From Burkholderiales bacterium RIFOXYD12_FULL_59_19 (GTDB lineage: Bacteria > Pseudomonadota > Gammaproteobacteria > Burkholderiales > Burkholderiaceae_C), in contig MESQ01000031.1 of assembly GCA_001771065.1 (NCBI GenBank), forward strand, positions 1 to 40,000: 40,000 nucleotides of DNA, written 5' to 3'. Both the position numbers and the translations under genes were made by a program. Shown one piece after another: positions 15,451 through 25,921 of the stretch. Within the stretch, counting starts at the first letter, position 1. The number at the start of each line of letters is the position of its first letter. The notes beneath the pieces were generated by a model. That model did not search any database and had not been told where the DNA came from. It saw only the letters and a list, made by a program, of their open reading frames with translations.

Positions 15451-15918
15451 TTAGGGTTGGGTCGAAGACCGGGGTAATTTTCGGCCAAATTTGAGCATGC
15501 GGGTGGCAATCAGGGTCTCGGTTAGAAAACACAGTAAGGCTAGCAAGAAGCAGGTCACTCCGGACAGAAACAGGATGGTCGCGAGCCGAAAGATTTGCCA
15601 CTCAGTGGTCTCGCCCAGAAACAGCGCCATGATGGTCAGCCCGATCATGAGGGCACAAAACGTCAGCAGCGCAATGCAGGCGTTGACCAGCGCGCCGCGC
15701 AGGCGCAGTTGCTTGAGTTCAGAGAAGGCAGCGTTCATCGGATTGTTCGCCTGGGCCGCTTCAATGCGGTCTTCGAGCACACGGGCGCGGTCGATGATGC
15801 GCGCCAGGCGCCCGGCTACGCTGCCGATCATGCCGGCCACGGCGGTGAGCAGAAACACCGGCGCCACGGCAAGCTGGATGCCGTGGGTAACGGTGTCGAG
15901 GTCGGTAGCAAAAAACAT
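15451..15918 (-). CDS. DUF2721 family membrane protein
   Basis: About 155 residues with an N-terminal helix (HGIQLAVAPVFLLTAVAGMIG), a basic helical segment (GRLARIIDRARVLEDRI), then two strongly hydrophobic helices (about residues 75-98 and 107-133) and a basic tail. This layout and the sequence APVFLL...GRLARIIDRAR fit DUF2721, a family of unknown function. The ATG at 15918 has a GGAG site just upstream on the minus strand. The stop is 10 bases before the DUF294 gene start, so the two probably form one transcript. Confidence 0.82.
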   Translation of the reverse strand: MFFATDLDTVTHGIQLAVAPVFLLTAVAGMIGSVAGRLARIIDRARVLEDRIEAAQANNPMNAAFSELKQLRLRGALVNACIALLTFCALMIGLTIMALFLGETTEWQIFRLATILFLSGVTCFLLALLCFLTETLIATRMLKFGRKLPRSSTQP

Positions 15919-15990
15919 AGCTATCTCCAGTGAAAGGGAGGCTAACTTTAGCAAGCACGATGTTAAAACCAAGCGCTTGCGGTGATTCCA

Positions 15991-17190
15991 TCATCTGTCT
16001 GCAGATCGTTTGGTGTGCAGAAGTGCCGCAAGGCCAATAGCCGCCACAGTCAGCGAAAGGGCCGGAAAACCAACGGTCAAGGTGTGCTCAATCAGTGCGC
16101 CAGAGAGGCCCGAGGCCACCAAGCCGCCCAGGGTGTAGGTGAGTACCAGCACGGCGGTGCTGTTGACCAGTGAAAGTCCTTTTTCCCGCGCGCCAATGTC
16201 AATCATGGCCAATGTGTAAAGCGCACCGCCAGCGGCACCCCAGATACACACCATGGGCCACACCAACCAGCTGTGGTGTGCCACAAACAGGCTGGCAGAG
16301 GTGGCCAGCAAAATCAATGCTGTAAAGGCGGTCATCAGGGTTCGCCGCCCCAGGGCCGGTGATGCAAATTGATCTGCCAGTACGCCCGCAGGCAATGCAA
16401 CCAAAGTACTTCCGGCCCCGCTGACCGACACCAGCAAGGCCGCAGCACTTGCACCCAGGCCTAAGGTCAGTCCGTACAAGGGCAGGATGGAAGCCAGTCC
16501 CAGTTCAAAAAAACCACCCACAAAGCCCGCCAACATGATCACCGGGTGGCTTACCACTGCGTGCCACAACCCGTTCAGCCCGACGCGTGCGGTGTCAGTG
16601 TTGTGATCCGGTGGCAGCAAGGGGATCAGTGCCGTGCAGGCCAGGCCGGTGGTGAGCAGGGTGATGACTACCCATGGCGCGTCGTTGCTGTCGGGACCGA
16701 TCCATGCCAGCAATGTTGGGCCAATCACAAAGGTCAGACCAATCATGGTGGCAAAGGCACCGATGTATCGACCGGTTTGCCCAGGTGGGGCGAATTCGGC
16801 AATAAAGGCTTCGGCCAGCACCCAGCGCAGCCCGTCGGCCAAGCCTGCAATCAGGATCAGAGCAAGCCACACGCCCAGGTTGCTTGTCGTGAAATAGCCT
16901 AGAGCAGCGATCAGTGGCATGACTGAAGACAGCCACATGGTGGCTCTGCGCCCCATTTTTTGCGTCACGATGGATGCAAATGGGGTCATGATGAAAATGC
17001 CCAGCCAGGTCGAAGCGGCAAACAGACCAGCCACGGTGGTTGAGACCTCGGCCTTCTTGAGCATTAGCAATATCAGGGGTGACAACATGAAGACCCCGGA
17101 CAGCTGAAACAGGGTGGAAACGAAGACGCTAAGAAGACCTAGTTTTGAACCGGGCGCATGCGTCTGTCGCGCTGTTGCCATGGTTCTCAT
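15991..17190 (-). CDS. MFS transporter
   Basis: A 399-residue major facilitator with about 12 hydrophobic helices in two halves. The first-half loop carries ASIVTQKMGRRATMW (a loop 2-3 signature variant), and the second half has LADQFASPALGRRTLM in the matching place. The N-terminal 15 residues are polar. The substrate cannot be read; sugar efflux or drug export are both possible. Its ATG overlaps the TGA of the HAD phosphatase gene (ATGA at 17187-17190), so translation is coupled. This supports transport of a compound related to the phosphatase product, as inference. Confidence 0.88.
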   Translation of the reverse strand: MRTMATARQTHAPGSKLGLLSVFVSTLFQLSGVFMLSPLILLMLKKAEVSTTVAGLFAASTWLGIFIMTPFASIVTQKMGRRATMWLSSVMPLIAALGYFTTSNLGVWLALILIAGLADGLRWVLAEAFIAEFAPPGQTGRYIGAFATMIGLTFVIGPTLLAWIGPDSNDAPWVVITLLTTGLACTALIPLLPPDHNTDTARVGLNGLWHAVVSHPVIMLAGFVGGFFELGLASILPLYGLTLGLGASAAALLVSVSGAGSTLVALPAGVLADQFASPALGRRTLMTAFTALILLATSASLFVAHHSWLVWPMVCIWGAAGGALYTLAMIDIGAREKGLSLVNSTAVLVLTYTLGGLVASGLSGALIEHTLTVGFPALSLTVAAIGLAALLHTKRSADR

Positions 17191-18041
17191 ACGGCACGCG
17201 CCTGCAAAATAGCCTGTGCCACCTCGGCAAAGCCAGCCCCACGTTCGCTGGCAGTGATGTAGCGTGGCAGATGCGTCAAGGAAGCCGCGCCGTGGCGGAT
17301 GTTGGCCACCCCAACGCTGTGCCGTAAATGCTCGAACATCGCCTGATCATTGCCCGAATCGCCGACAAATACCCAGTGCGCCAGTTCGCTCGCCAGCTCG
17401 CGCCCATACAACTGCTGCACCAGCCAGCAGGCTCCCTGCCATTTGTTGAAGTCGCCCAAGCAGCCGTGGATGTGGATGCTGCTGACGCTGGTGTGCATGC
17501 GCTCGTCGTGCAGGATTGCCAGTACCTGCTGCACCTCGGCACGTGTCAAGTGGTGGCGTTCGTTGTAGTCGAAGGCCAGATCGGTTTCGCGCCCGCCTAG
17601 GTCTTGCGCCAGGCGCGCCTGCGGTACTTCGCGCAGAACGCGAAGCGCCACCTGCTGCATCCGGGCTGTGTTGGCGGCGCGTTCAGTGCCCGTTTGTTGA
17701 TATATTTTTAATGGCTTTTCGCCTTTTGAATCAGGGGGTAGGGAAGCAACTTTATTCAGATTTACCGGAATCAGGGCGAGCGCGCCATTTTCTGCCAGCA
17801 GTGCATCCAGCGACCAGGGCGCGATGCCCTGCGCCGCATCACCCCGGGCTAGGCGCTCGCACCAGCCGATGTGCCGTCCGGTCACCGCAATCACCCGCAG
17901 ACCGGCAGCACGCAAGTCCGCCAACGCCTGCAACGCGTCGGGTGTGATGACACCACGGGTGGTCAACGTGTCGTCGATGTCGGTAAAGACACCGGTGATT
18001 TGGCGACGATCGGCCAGCGGCCAGCTGACGAGTGGTTGCAT
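17187..18041 (-). CDS. HAD-IIB family phosphatase
   Basis: A 284-residue haloacid dehalogenase-type hydrolase, probably acting on a sugar or small-molecule phosphate. The nucleophile motif is FTDIDDTLTTRG with D21 and D23, motif II is VTGR (about residues 56-59), and the metal-binding motif is FVGDSGNDQAMF near residue 226. The large cap between residues about 85 and 200 is of the Cof/sucrose-phosphatase type (IIB). Mannosyl-3-phosphoglycerate or trehalose phosphatases are relatives, but no specific signature was seen. It lies 18 bases after prfC and overlaps the MFS gene. Confidence 0.85.
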   Translation of the reverse strand: MQPLVSWPLADRRQITGVFTDIDDTLTTRGVITPDALQALADLRAAGLRVIAVTGRHIGWCERLARGDAAQGIAPWSLDALLAENGALALIPVNLNKVASLPPDSKGEKPLKIYQQTGTERAANTARMQQVALRVLREVPQARLAQDLGGRETDLAFDYNERHHLTRAEVQQVLAILHDERMHTSVSSIHIHGCLGDFNKWQGACWLVQQLYGRELASELAHWVFVGDSGNDQAMFEHLRHSVGVANIRHGAASLTHLPRYITASERGAGFAEVAQAILQARAV

Positions 18042-18059
18042 GGTCGGTAGGGATGCCGA

Positions 18060-19691
18060 TCACCCCGCGCTTTGTAGCGCCAGCCCGGCATGCTCGCGCA
18101 GCGGGTGGAAGTGGATTTTGGGGAAGCGCTCCTGAGCCAGACGCACGTCGTAGGGGCTGGTGCACAAATAGGCCAGGGTGTCGGCCGCGTCGCGCGCCAT
18201 GCGCTGCGGGTAGGCGTAAACAAACTCTTTCAGCTCGGTGGGCGAGTCGGCGGTGATCCAGCGGGCGCCGGTGTACTGGCTGTTTTCCAGCCGCACGTCG
18301 GCATCGTATTCGCCCTTGAGGCGGTGCTGCACCACCTCAAATTGCAGTTGGCCGATGGCGCCGAGCAGCATGTTGCCGCCCATCTCGGGTTTGAACACCT
18401 GGATCGCACCTTCTTCGCCCAACTGCGCCAGTCCCTGTTGTAACTGTTTGGTGCGCAGCGGGTTTTTCAGCACCACGGTCATGAACATCTCGGGGGCAAA
18501 AAACGGCAAGCCGGTGAACAGCAGGTTGACAGATCCGTCGGTGATGGTGTCGCCCAGTTGCACGCCGCCGTGGGTGGTAAAGCCGACGATGTCGCCAGCA
18601 TAGGCTTCTTGCACCGCCTCGCGGCGCTGGCTCATGAAGGTTACCACGCTGGTGGGGCGCAGTTCTTTGCCGGTGCGCATGACCTTGAGTTTCATGCCCG
18701 GCGTGTATTGGCCCGAGGCAATGCGCACAAAGGCGATGCGGTCGCGGTGATTCGCGTCCATGTTGGCCTGCACCTTGAACACCACACCGGAAAAAGCGTC
18801 GTCCTCGGGCTGCACTTGTTTGATGAGCGGCTGCTTGTTGACCACAAACGAGCTGGTGCGCGGACCCGGCGACGGCGCCAGGTCGACCAGCGCATCGAGC
18901 ACTTCCATGACACCAAAGTTGTTCACACCCGAGCCAAAGAACACCGGGGTTTGTTTGCCGGCCAGAAAAGCGGCGCGGTCGAACCTGGGACTGGCGCCGG
19001 TAGCCAGTTCCATACTTTCCAGCGCGGTGTCCCATTCATGGCCAAAGCGTGTCTGCAGCGCCGCCGGGTCGCTCAAAGGCATGGCCTCGAAGTCATGCGG
19101 CAGACGCTCGCTGCCCGATTCAAAAACCGTCATGGTCCGGGTGCGTAGATTGATGATGCCGCCAAAGGTCTTGCCCTGGCCGACTGGCCAGGTCATGGGT
19201 ACGCAGGGCATGCCGAGTTCGCGCTCAACCTCGTCCAAAATGTCGAGCGGGTCGCGCACTTCGCGGTCCATCTTGTTGATGAAGGTAATGATGGGGGTGT
19301 CGCGCTGGCGGCAGACCTCGATCAGGCGCCGGGTTTGACTCTCGACGCCGTTGGCCGCGTCGATCACCATCAGCGCAGAGTCCACGGCCGTGAGCACGCG
19401 ATAGGTGTCCTCGGAAAAGTCCTTGTGGCCGGGGGTGTCAAGCAAGTTGATGACATGGTCGCGGTAGACCATTTGCATGACCGAGCTGGCCACCGAAATG
19501 CCGCGTTGTTTTTCGATCTCCATCCAGTCGCTGGTGGCGTGGCGCGTGGCTTTGCGCGCTTTGACCGAACCGGCAATCTGGATGGCACCCGAGAACAGCA
19601 ACAGTTTTTCGGTCAGCGTGGTTTTACCAGCGTCGGGGTGCGAAATGATGGCAAAGGTACGGCGGCGGCGGGTTTCAAAAGCGTAGGTCAC
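18060..19691 (-). CDS. prfC: Peptide chain release factor 3
   Basis: RF3 is the GTPase that removes RF1/RF2 from ribosomes after termination. The 543-residue length fits the family (about 530). Visible G motifs are SHPDAGKTT (P-loop, residues 18-26), the switch region EKQRGISVASSVMQM, DTPGHKDFSEDTYR and NKMDRE. The RF3-specific C-terminal region includes VVQHRLKGEYDADVRLE. The start is taken as the GTG at 19691 (VTYAFETRRRRTFAI), matching the usual N-terminus; in-frame ATGs at 19727 and 19739 would add unrelated residues. It leads a leftward group with the HAD and MFS genes and is divergent from pgm. Confidence 0.95.
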   Translation of the reverse strand: MTYAFETRRRRTFAIISHPDAGKTTLTEKLLLFSGAIQIAGSVKARKATRHATSDWMEIEKQRGISVASSVMQMVYRDHVINLLDTPGHKDFSEDTYRVLTAVDSALMVIDAANGVESQTRRLIEVCRQRDTPIITFINKMDREVRDPLDILDEVERELGMPCVPMTWPVGQGKTFGGIINLRTRTMTVFESGSERLPHDFEAMPLSDPAALQTRFGHEWDTALESMELATGASPRFDRAAFLAGKQTPVFFGSGVNNFGVMEVLDALVDLAPSPGPRTSSFVVNKQPLIKQVQPEDDAFSGVVFKVQANMDANHRDRIAFVRIASGQYTPGMKLKVMRTGKELRPTSVVTFMSQRREAVQEAYAGDIVGFTTHGGVQLGDTITDGSVNLLFTGLPFFAPEMFMTVVLKNPLRTKQLQQGLAQLGEEGAIQVFKPEMGGNMLLGAIGQLQFEVVQHRLKGEYDADVRLENSQYTGARWITADSPTELKEFVYAYPQRMARDAADTLAYLCTSPYDVRLAQERFPKIHFHPLREHAGLALQSAG

Positions 19692-19868
19692 AGGGAGTTC
19701 TCGAGTCTGGGGTTGGCGTAAGCCCATTTGGCCTGGCATGCGCGGCTGGCCTGGGCTTGACCGGGCGTGGCAAGGGCGAGCGATTCAACCGTAAGGGATG
19801 TTGTTATTTTAAAGGGAGGGCGTGGTCGGTTTACGGCCCAAATTGGTGCTAAATTCAAGTGGTCGTAG

Positions 19869-21542
<1,674 letters not shown>

Positions 21543-21614
21543 TCAACGGGCGCGGGTGGTGCAAGCCAGTCTCAAGCCGACACAGTCAATGAATAAATCA
21601 ACGAGGAGTGAGTC

Positions 21615-22889
21615 ATGTTGCAAGTGGAAAACAATGTTCTGGAAACACATCAGCTGGTGCGGCACACGGTCGCCTTGGTTCTGGCTGGCGGGCGAGGCTC
21701 AAGGCTCAAGCAATTGACCGACACACGCGCCAAGCCGGCGGTTTATTTTGGTGGTAAGTTCCGCATCATTGACTTTGCCTTGTCCAACTGTCTTAATTCG
21801 GGCATCCGCCGTATGGCGGTGGTGACGCAGTACAAGTCGCACTCGCTGATGCGCCATTTGCAGCGTGGCTGGAGTTTTTTGCGCGCAGAGCTTAATGAAA
21901 TGGTTGACCTGCTGCCGGCACAGCAGCGTGCGGGTGAGGAACATTGGTACCGAGGTACCGCCGATGCCATCTTCCAGAACATTGACATCATTCGCTCCAG
22001 CAGACCGCAGTACGTCGTCATTTTGGCGGGTGACCACGTGTACAAAATGGATTACTCGATCATGCTCAAAGACCATGTGGCGAATGGCGCGGGCTGTACG
22101 GTGGGTTGCATCGAAGTGCCGCGTGCCGAGGCCAGTGCGTTCGGGGTGATGGCCATTGATGAGGCGCGCCAAATCACCGCTTTTATTGAGAAACCTGCCG
22201 ACCCGCCACCGATGCCTGGCAACGATTCCGTGTCTTTGGCCAGCATGGGCATTTATATTTTTAATGCGGATTACCTCTACCGGTTGCTCGATGCTGATCT
22301 GGCCAATCCGGAGTCTGAGCACGACTTTGGCAAAAACGTGATTCCGAGCGCCGTGGCCGATGGCCGGGCGCTGGCGCATCCGTTCGGGCTGTCCTGTGTG
22401 TCGCGGGTCAAGGGCGTTGCGCCATACTGGCGCGATGTCGGCACCATTGACGCGTTTTGGTCCGCCAATCTTGACTTGGCCTCGACTGTGCCCGAGCTTG
22501 ACATTTATGACACCGAATGGCCGATCTGGACCTACCAGCGCCAGTTGCCGCCAGCCAAGTTTGTGCCGGACAAAGATGGCAACCATGGCATTTATGCCAA
22601 CACGGTGGTGTCTGGCGGTTGTATTGTGTCGGGCTCGCATGTGGCGCATTCGGTGCTGTTTTCGGAAGTGCGCGTGCATTCGGACTGCCAGATTGACGAG
22701 GCCGTGGTGCTGCCCGATGTGACCATTCACCGCCATTGCCGCTTGCGCAAGGTGGTGATTGACCGCGGTTGTGTCATCCCCGAAGGCTTGGTGGTGGGGG
22801 AAGATGCGGTGTTGGACGCGCAGCGCTTTGAGCGCAGCGAGGGCGGCGTGGTCTTGATCACCCGCGAGATGTTGACCCAATTGAAGTAA
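21615..22889 (+). CDS. glgC: Glucose-1-phosphate adenylyltransferase
   Basis: GlgC makes ADP-glucose from glucose 1-phosphate and ATP, the committed step of bacterial glycogen synthesis. The protein is 424 residues, the normal length. Motifs seen are [64 protein letters not shown] and [12 protein letters not shown]. The C-terminal left-handed beta-helix follows ([19 protein letters not shown] onward). GAGGAG at 21603-21608 supports the ATG. It is probably allosterically regulated like other GlgC proteins, but effector type was not read from the sequence. Next is glgA, 12 bases downstream. Confidence 0.96.
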   Translation: MLQVENNVLETHQLVRHTVALVLAGGRGSRLKQLTDTRAKPAVYFGGKFRIIDFALSNCLNSGIRRMAVVTQYKSHSLMRHLQRGWSFLRAELNEMVDLLPAQQRAGEEHWYRGTADAIFQNIDIIRSSRPQYVVILAGDHVYKMDYSIMLKDHVANGAGCTVGCIEVPRAEASAFGVMAIDEARQITAFIEKPADPPPMPGNDSVSLASMGIYIFNADYLYRLLDADLANPESEHDFGKNVIPSAVADGRALAHPFGLSCVSRVKGVAPYWRDVGTIDAFWSANLDLASTVPELDIYDTEWPIWTYQRQLPPAKFVPDKDGNHGIYANTVVSGGCIVSGSHVAHSVLFSEVRVHSDCQIDEAVVLPDVTIHRHCRLRKVVIDRGCVIPEGLVVGEDAVLDAQRFERSEGGVVLITREMLTQLK

Positions 22890-22901
22890 AGAGCTTTTTT
22901 G

Positions 22902-24350
22902 ATGAACGTTTTGCAAGTCAGTGCTGAGATATTTCCATTGCTCAAAACCGGCGGTCTGGCTGACATTGCCGGGGCTTTGCCCGCTGCCTTGAACGCGGCG
23001 GGCTGTGAGGTACGTGTGTTGCTGCCCGGGTTTGCGCCCATCATGGCCGATCTCCAGTCTAGCCAGGTGCTGGCCGAGTTGACGGCCCCATGGGGTGAGC
23101 GTGTGGTGCTGCTTCAGGGCGTGCTGGGCAGTTTGGGCATTGGCGCTTACGTGATTGACGTGCCCCACCTTTACTTACGTCCTGGCACGCCTTACGAAGA
23201 TGAGCAACGTCAACCGTACCCCGACAATCATCTGCGTTTTGCGTTATTGGGCTGGATGGCAGCCCAACTGGCTTGTGGGCTCGATACCCACTGGCCGCCC
23301 GCTGTGGTGCATAGCCATGACTGGCACGCCGCGCTGACCTCGGCCTACCTGGCGTTTGGACCTGCTCGGGGCCGCCGGGTGGCAAGTGTCTACACCGTGC
23401 ACAACCTGGCCTACCAGGGGGTGTTTGCACCGATCCATTTCTTTGACCTGGGTTTGCCTCCCCATGCGTTTTCCGTGAACGGACTGGAGTTCCATGGTCA
23501 GCTGTCGTTCATGAAAGCGGGGCTTTATTACGCGGACCACATCACCACGGTGAGCCCGACTTATGCGCAGGAAATCCAGACCCCGGAGCAGGGCTGTGGG
23601 CTCGATGGCCTGTTGCGTGCCCGTGCCCACGACCTGAGTGGCATCCTCAATGCGGTGGATGAAGCCGTCTGGAACCCCGCTACAGATGCGTTGATTCCCC
23701 ATGCTTTCGAAACCACAAAACCGGCTGGCAAGGCGCGCTGCAAAGCGGCGTTACAGCAGGAGCTTGGGCTGGCGCTAGCACCCGATGCCCCGTTGTTTGG
23801 CGTGGTGAGTCGGCTGACCGAACAAAAAGGCTTGAGCCTGGTGTTGGGCGTGATCGATGACCTGATCGCCCGTGGCGGTCAGCTGGTGGTGCTGGGCACC
23901 GGGGATACAAGCCTTGAAGCGGCCTTCAGGGCGCGTGCGGCAGCCAATCCGCAAGCGGTGTCGGTGCGCATTGGTTATGACGAGGCCTATGCCCATCGAA
24001 TTTTTTCGGCCACCGATGTGACGCTGGTACCGTCGCGTTTTGAGCCCTGTGGCCTGACCCAAATGTATGGCCTGAAATACGGCAGCTTGCCACTGGTGCA
24101 CCGGGTGGGTGGGTTGGCAGACACGGTGGTGGATTGCGCACTGGAAAACCTTGCAGACGGCACGGCCAATGGTTTTGTCTTTCATGATTTCACTCCTGAG
24201 GCGCTTGATCTTGCCATGCGCCGCGCGCTGGCGCTTTATGCCCGAAAAAGCGAGTGGCACAGCGTGCGCCAGCGCGCCATGCAGCAGTCCCTGGGTTGGG
24301 ATACGGCAGCGGCGCAGTATGTGGCGCTGTACCGGCACTTGCTCGTCTGA
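22902..24350 (+). CDS. glgA: Glycogen synthase (ADP-glucose)
   Basis: A 482-residue GT5 glycosyltransferase that extends alpha-1,4-glucan from ADP-glucose. The N-terminal substrate loop is LLKTGGLADIAGALP (K and G-G at residues 14-17). Other blocks are VHSHDWHAAL, TVHNLAYQGVF, GVVSRLTEQKGL and VPSRFEPCGLTQMYGLKYGS, the last carrying the catalytic ExxxxGLxxxE-like region in this family's form. The ATG at 22902 gives MNVLQVSAEIFPL; a TTG one codon upstream is less likely. It lies between glgC and malQ in one probable transcript. Confidence 0.96.
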   Translation: MNVLQVSAEIFPLLKTGGLADIAGALPAALNAAGCEVRVLLPGFAPIMADLQSSQVLAELTAPWGERVVLLQGVLGSLGIGAYVIDVPHLYLRPGTPYEDEQRQPYPDNHLRFALLGWMAAQLACGLDTHWPPAVVHSHDWHAALTSAYLAFGPARGRRVASVYTVHNLAYQGVFAPIHFFDLGLPPHAFSVNGLEFHGQLSFMKAGLYYADHITTVSPTYAQEIQTPEQGCGLDGLLRARAHDLSGILNAVDEAVWNPATDALIPHAFETTKPAGKARCKAALQQELGLALAPDAPLFGVVSRLTEQKGLSLVLGVIDDLIARGGQLVVLGTGDTSLEAAFRARAAANPQAVSVRIGYDEAYAHRIFSATDVTLVPSRFEPCGLTQMYGLKYGSLPLVHRVGGLADTVVDCALENLADGTANGFVFHDFTPEALDLAMRRALALYARKSEWHSVRQRAMQQSLGWDTAAAQYVALYRHLLV

Positions 24351-24403
24351 GCGGGCTGGGCCGGTACGAGATCTTTTTCTAAATTTATTGGAGTTGCAGA
24401 CGC

Positions 24404-25921
24404 ATGGCTGATTCATGGATGGTGCAACGCGCCGCCGGGGTGGTGTTGCACCCCACCTCTTTGCCGGGTCCGCACGGCGTGGGTGACCTGGGACCAAATG
24501 CCTATTTCTTCATTGACTGGTTGCATGCTGCGGGGCAGAGCGTATGGCAAACCTTACCGCTCGGGCCTGTGGGCCCTGGGGATTCGCCGTACATGGGTAG
24601 CTCTGCCTTTGCGGGCAACCCGTTGCTGGTGGCATTGGAGCCATTGGTGCAGCGTGGTTGGCTGGACGCACACAGCGTGCAGGCCGTGTGGGACGACACA
24701 CGTGTTGACTATGCGGTGGTGACACCCTGGCGCTTGCAAAAGTTGCGCGAGGCTTTTGCCGGGTTCGAGCAGCACGCCTCCGCGCAGGAACGGGCTGATC
24801 TGGCCGCCTGGGTCCTGAGTCAGGAGGCCTGGCTGGCCGATTACAGCTTGTTTATGGCGCTTGATCAGGCCTATTGCCCGACTCTGTGGCCCGAGTGGCC
24901 ACCTGCGCTGGCACAGCGTGATGTGGTGGCGCTGGCCAAGGCGCGCGCCAGCCACGCGCAGGAAATTGCCTTTTGGTGTTTTGTGCAGTGGCAATTCGAG
25001 TTGCAATGGCAGGCCGTGAAAAGTTATGCCCATAACAAGGGCGTGCGGCTGGTCGGTGACTTGCCGATTTTTGTGGCCCATCACAGTGCCGATTGCTGGG
25101 CCAGGCCGGACCTGTATGAGCTTGATGCCGCCGGGCAACCGCTGGCGGTGGCGGGTGTGCCGCCCGACTTTTTCTCGGCGACCGGTCAGCGCTGGGGTAA
25201 TCCGCTTTACAACTGGGCGGCCATGGCGCATGACGGCTACCGCTGGTGGATTGAGCGAATGCGCCGTCAGCTGCACCTGGCTGATCTAGTGCGCATTGAC
25301 CATTTCCGTGGTTTTGTAGATTACTGGGAAATTCCAGCCGATGAGCCAACCGCCGTCAAAGGCTGCTGGCGGCTGGGGCCAGGCATGGCCTTGTTTGACG
25401 CTTTGGCGCAAGCCCTGGGTGATTTGCCCATCATTGCCGAAGATTTGGGCATCATCACGTCCGAGGTGAATCGTTTGCGTGAGTGCACCGGCTTTCCGGG
25501 CATGCGGGTGTTGCAGTTTGCGTTTTCGGGTGATGCGGGGAACGCCTTTTTGCCGCACAATTTTGAGCCCAATACGGTGGTTTATACCGGCACCCACGAC
25601 AACGACACCGTGCCGGGTTGGTGGGCCAGTTGCAGCGCCCACGAACGCGCCTTTGCCACGCACTACCTGGGTATCGATGGCCATGAAGTGCATTGGGCGA
25701 TGGTGCGTGCGGCGAGCTTTTCTGTGGCACGTTTGTCGCTGTGCCAGTTTCAGGATGCGCTGGGACTTGGCAGCGCGCACCGCATGAACACGCCCGGCAC
25801 CATGGGCTGCTGGTCGTGGCGCTTCGGGTGGGACTGGGTGGGACCTGAGGTTGCGCAGCGCTTGGCCGACATCACAGCGGCCAGTGGCCGCGTTGGCTTT
25901 GACAGGCTGCGTTTTAGTTAA
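24404..25921 (+). CDS. malQ: 4-alpha-glucanotransferase (amylomaltase)
   Basis: A 505-residue GH77 enzyme that moves alpha-1,4-glucan segments between chains and releases glucose, recycling short maltodextrins left by phosphorylase and debranching. Motifs are GVVLHPTSLPGPHGVGDLG, GPVGPGDSPYMGSSAFAGN, VGDLPIFVAHHSADCW, the nucleophile block VRIDHFRGFVDYWEIP, the acid block IIAEDLGI and TGTHDNDTVPGWW. TTGGAG at 24389-24394 provides a ribosome site. Its last eight bases overlap the 3' end of the convergent glgX, so the two operons share their terminal DNA. Confidence 0.95.
   Translation: MADSWMVQRAAGVVLHPTSLPGPHGVGDLGPNAYFFIDWLHAAGQSVWQTLPLGPVGPGDSPYMGSSAFAGNPLLVALEPLVQRGWLDAHSVQAVWDDTRVDYAVVTPWRLQKLREAFAGFEQHASAQERADLAAWVLSQEAWLADYSLFMALDQAYCPTLWPEWPPALAQRDVVALAKARASHAQEIAFWCFVQWQFELQWQAVKSYAHNKGVRLVGDLPIFVAHHSADCWARPDLYELDAAGQPLAVAGVPPDFFSATGQRWGNPLYNWAAMAHDGYRWWIERMRRQLHLADLVRIDHFRGFVDYWEIPADEPTAVKGCWRLGPGMALFDALAQALGDLPIIAEDLGIITSEVNRLRECTGFPGMRVLQFAFSGDAGNAFLPHNFEPNTVVYTGTHDNDTVPGWWASCSAHERAFATHYLGIDGHEVHWAMVRAASFSVARLSLCQFQDALGLGSAHRMNTPGTMGCWSWRFGWDWVGPEVAQRLADITAASGRVGFDRLRFS

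Noticed and set aside
21699..23168. Long open frame antisense to glgC (489 codons)
   Set aside because: It lies opposite a clear glgC, its translation is rich in H, R, Q and G without motifs, and such frames are usual in GC-rich DNA. The same applies to 33269-34555 opposite ahcY and 11584-12849 opposite the exonuclease fusion.
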